Assembly (NCBI GenBank): GCA_016199375.1 | Contig: JACQGV010000178.1 | Span: 1-7,009 of the forward strand | Direction: 5' to 3' | DNA from: Chloroflexota bacterium | GTDB taxonomy: Bacteria; Chloroflexota; Dehalococcoidia; SHYM01 | Length of the DNA: 7,009 nucleotides | Part shown: piece after piece, positions 6,332-7,009 of the stretch | How positions within the stretch are numbered: the stretch's first letter is position 1 | Layout of the letters: the number at the start of each line of letters is the position of its first letter | The notes under the pieces: model-generated | What the model was told of the DNA's origin: nothing | Seen by the model: the letters and a program-made list of their open reading frames with translations, nothing else | Databases searched by the model: none | Position numbers and translations under genes: made by a program

Positions 6332-6343
6332 TTCAGCAGCCTG
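6332..6343 (-). repeat. IS right terminal inverted repeat
   Basis: TTCAGCAGCCTG is the exact reverse complement of 4990-5001. On the minus strand it reads into the truncated upstream gene, adding Ala-Gly-Cys and a TGA. Confidence 0.92.
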
Positions 6344-6860
6344 CTAGGCGCACAAACTGGTTGCCCAGAAGGAAAGCTCCAGCGTGAGTGGGTACTGAAG
6401 CATAGCGATAAAATGTCTCATATTCTGGCGTCCGATTAAGGACGTCGCACATTTCCTTCATTGGGCGCCAAGCCTGTTTCGGAATGAGCGAGGACGTGAC
6501 AAAGGATGGGTTCAGATCGAGGTCTGCCGCTGCCCGCTTTGCCTCCTTTTTGGTTAAGGGAATCCGTCCACGGCTAAGGTACTCCGGCAGCCTGTTCGCG
6601 ACGTCCCTAGCCATATATGACAGGTTGACTTCCAGCTCGAACAGAGAGCGAGCAAGAATCACGGCACTGTCAATGTCGCCTTTCTCCAGGCGCCGTGAAA
6701 TGGACTCCAGGCGCATATTCGCTAGCCGGAGAGCGATGCCGACCAACGTTTTCCACTGATTGCCGCGGCTCAGGGGAGCCCTCACGGAGCAGAAAGAGCG
6801 GAGGTCATCCTTCAGCCGCGTGGACTTCGCCCAGAGGTCTTCGGTTTCGAGCACCGTCAC
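6333..6860 (-). pseudogene. 5' fragment of DUF5677-like gene, truncated by the IS
   Basis: 172 native codons from GTG 6860-6858, then Ala-Gly-Cys-stop contributed by the IS end. Rejoined with 4804-4985 it makes a 232-residue, mostly helical, soluble protein with no signal peptide. Visible landmarks are IDSAVILARSLFELEVNLSY (63-82; R71 and E75 in a helix), an acidic/basic middle, and F150-Y-R152-Y-A-S-V-P-T-H159-A near the cut. The R-S-x-x-E helix and 'Yr..S...H' arrangement suit the DUF5677 family, whose function is unknown; I assign it by pattern memory only. The GTG start overlaps the preceding 31-codon ORF as GTGA and has GGAAG five bases upstream; another GTG two codons later is possible. 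Local G+C is low for this window (60 of 120 bases at 6361-6480, against 48 of 60 at 1081-1140), which hints at acquisition by transfer. Loss of the last 60 residues probably inactivates it. Confidence 0.7.
6344..6347. repeat. CTAG target-site duplication, right copy
   Basis: This matches CTAG at 4986-4989 and directly abuts the right inverted repeat. Confidence 0.85.
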
Positions 6861-6952
6861 CGCTTCTTCCGTCTTCCGCCCCCCAGCTTGCGCGCCGCCT
6901 TGTACAGCGAGTGCTGGATCTCGTGCTCCAGCAGCTTATCGGTGGGCGACAT
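6857..6952 (-). CDS. small 31-residue ORF, unknown function
   Basis: ATG 6952-6950 opens a 31-codon frame with a charged helix-like body (TDKLLEHEIQHSLYKAARKL) and a basic tail (GGGRRKKR). Its TGA (6859-6857) overlaps the GTG start of the DUF5677-like gene as GTGA, the main reason to think it is translated. The frame has no stop upstream as far as the right edge, so it might be the tail of a longer protein. That would require translating through the palindromic repeat at 6963-6991, which looks intergenic, so the internal ATG is preferred. No Shine-Dalgarno precedes the ATG. I do not recognise the product; a small regulator or the second half of a two-gene module with the DUF5677-like protein is possible. 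Confidence 0.45.
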   Translation of the reverse strand: MSPTDKLLEHEIQHSLYKAARKLGGGRRKKR

Positions 6953-6962
6953 GCTATCGGGG

Positions 6963-6991
6963 GTTCGTGGTTCGACGGGTTCACCACGAAC
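6963..6991. repeat. REP-like palindrome, copy 3
   Basis: Perfect 8-bp arms GTTCGTGG (6963-6970) and CCACGAAC (6984-6991) surround the 13-base loop TTCGACGGGTTCA, which differs from copy 1 at two positions. The orientation is the same as copy 1. On the minus-strand transcript it lies ten bases before the ATG of the 31-codon ORF. Outer complementary runs CGGGGG (6958-6963) and CCCCCG (7000-7005) could extend or compete with the hairpin. Confidence 0.8.
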
Positions 6992-7009
6992 GGTCGTATC
7001 CCCCGTTCG
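6987..7009. repeat. inverted repeat at right edge, possible start of a fourth palindrome
   Basis: CGAACGG (6987-6993) and CCGTTCG (7003-7009) are reverse complements nine bases apart. CCGTTCG is also what the beginning of another REP-like copy would look like, since the arms in this family start GTTCG. The window ends there, so the two readings cannot be told apart. Confidence 0.4.

Larger units (their letters stand above)
4990..6343 (-). mobile_element. complete IS5-family insertion sequence, 1,354 bp
   Basis: Bounded by perfect 12-bp inverted repeats CAGGCTGCTGAA (4990-5001) and TTCAGCAGCCTG (6332-6343); the match extends to 14 of 15 bases. It is flanked by CTAG on both sides. It carries a single intact transposase gene on the minus strand, 158 bases of non-coding DNA at its left end and about 86 at its right end. 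Size, one ORF, DDE transposase and a YTAR-type target all fit the IS5 family. The right end supplies an in-frame TGA (6335-6333) that truncates the interrupted gene. The perfect ends and duplication, with an intact ORF, indicate a recent and possibly still mobile insertion. Confidence 0.93.

Noticed and set aside
6936..7009. Coding sequence running through the palindrome at the right edge (VRGEPVEPRT-like reading)
   Set aside because: This is the translation of the repeat itself. The repeat's other copies are intergenic, so coding through it is unlikely, though the frame is open to the edge.

Overview
This 7,009-base window is a high-G+C bacterial segment. Every gene I can support reads on the minus strand, so transcription runs from high to low coordinates. 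Codons are mostly G/C-ending, two gene starts are tightly stop/start coupled, two proteins carry lipoprotein-type signal peptides, and a secreted ComEC-like beta-lactamase-fold protein sits next to a DUF3006 gene. This would suit Chloroflexota or another high-G+C environmental lineage. That placement is inference; there is no rRNA or marker gene here.

Layout in transcription order (right to left). At the right edge is a REP-like palindrome (6963-6991), then a 31-codon ORF (6952-6857). Its stop overlaps by 4 bases the GTG start of a DUF5677-like gene (6860 leftward). That gene is cut by a complete 1,354-bp IS5-family insertion sequence (4990-6343) with an intact transposase, 12-bp perfect terminal inverted repeats and a 4-bp CTAG target duplication. 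Removing the element and one CTAG rejoins the two gene pieces in frame as a 232-residue protein. Its stop overlaps the start of an NAD(P)H-dependent FMN reductase gene (4807-4220) as ATGA. Next come a secreted ComEC-like metallo-beta-lactamase-fold lipoprotein (4216-3392) and a DUF3006 gene (3376-3119, TTG start). After 74 bases comes a zeta-crystallin-type NADPH:quinone oxidoreductase (3044-2076).

A 178-base intergenic region (1898-2075) holds two more copies of the palindrome, in opposite orientation to each other. A second tight cluster follows: aldo/keto reductase (1897-902), DUF123 protein (900-325) and a DUF192 lipoprotein (344 to beyond the left edge). The DUF192 gene runs off the window.

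The genes do not form one recognised pathway. Three are redox enzymes (FMN reductase, quinone oxidoreductase, aldo/keto reductase). The MBL/DUF3006 pair is a known association. The most informative structures are the recent transposon break in a tightly coupled operon and the family of three palindromes that share a 13-nt loop but have different, still pairing 8-bp stems.
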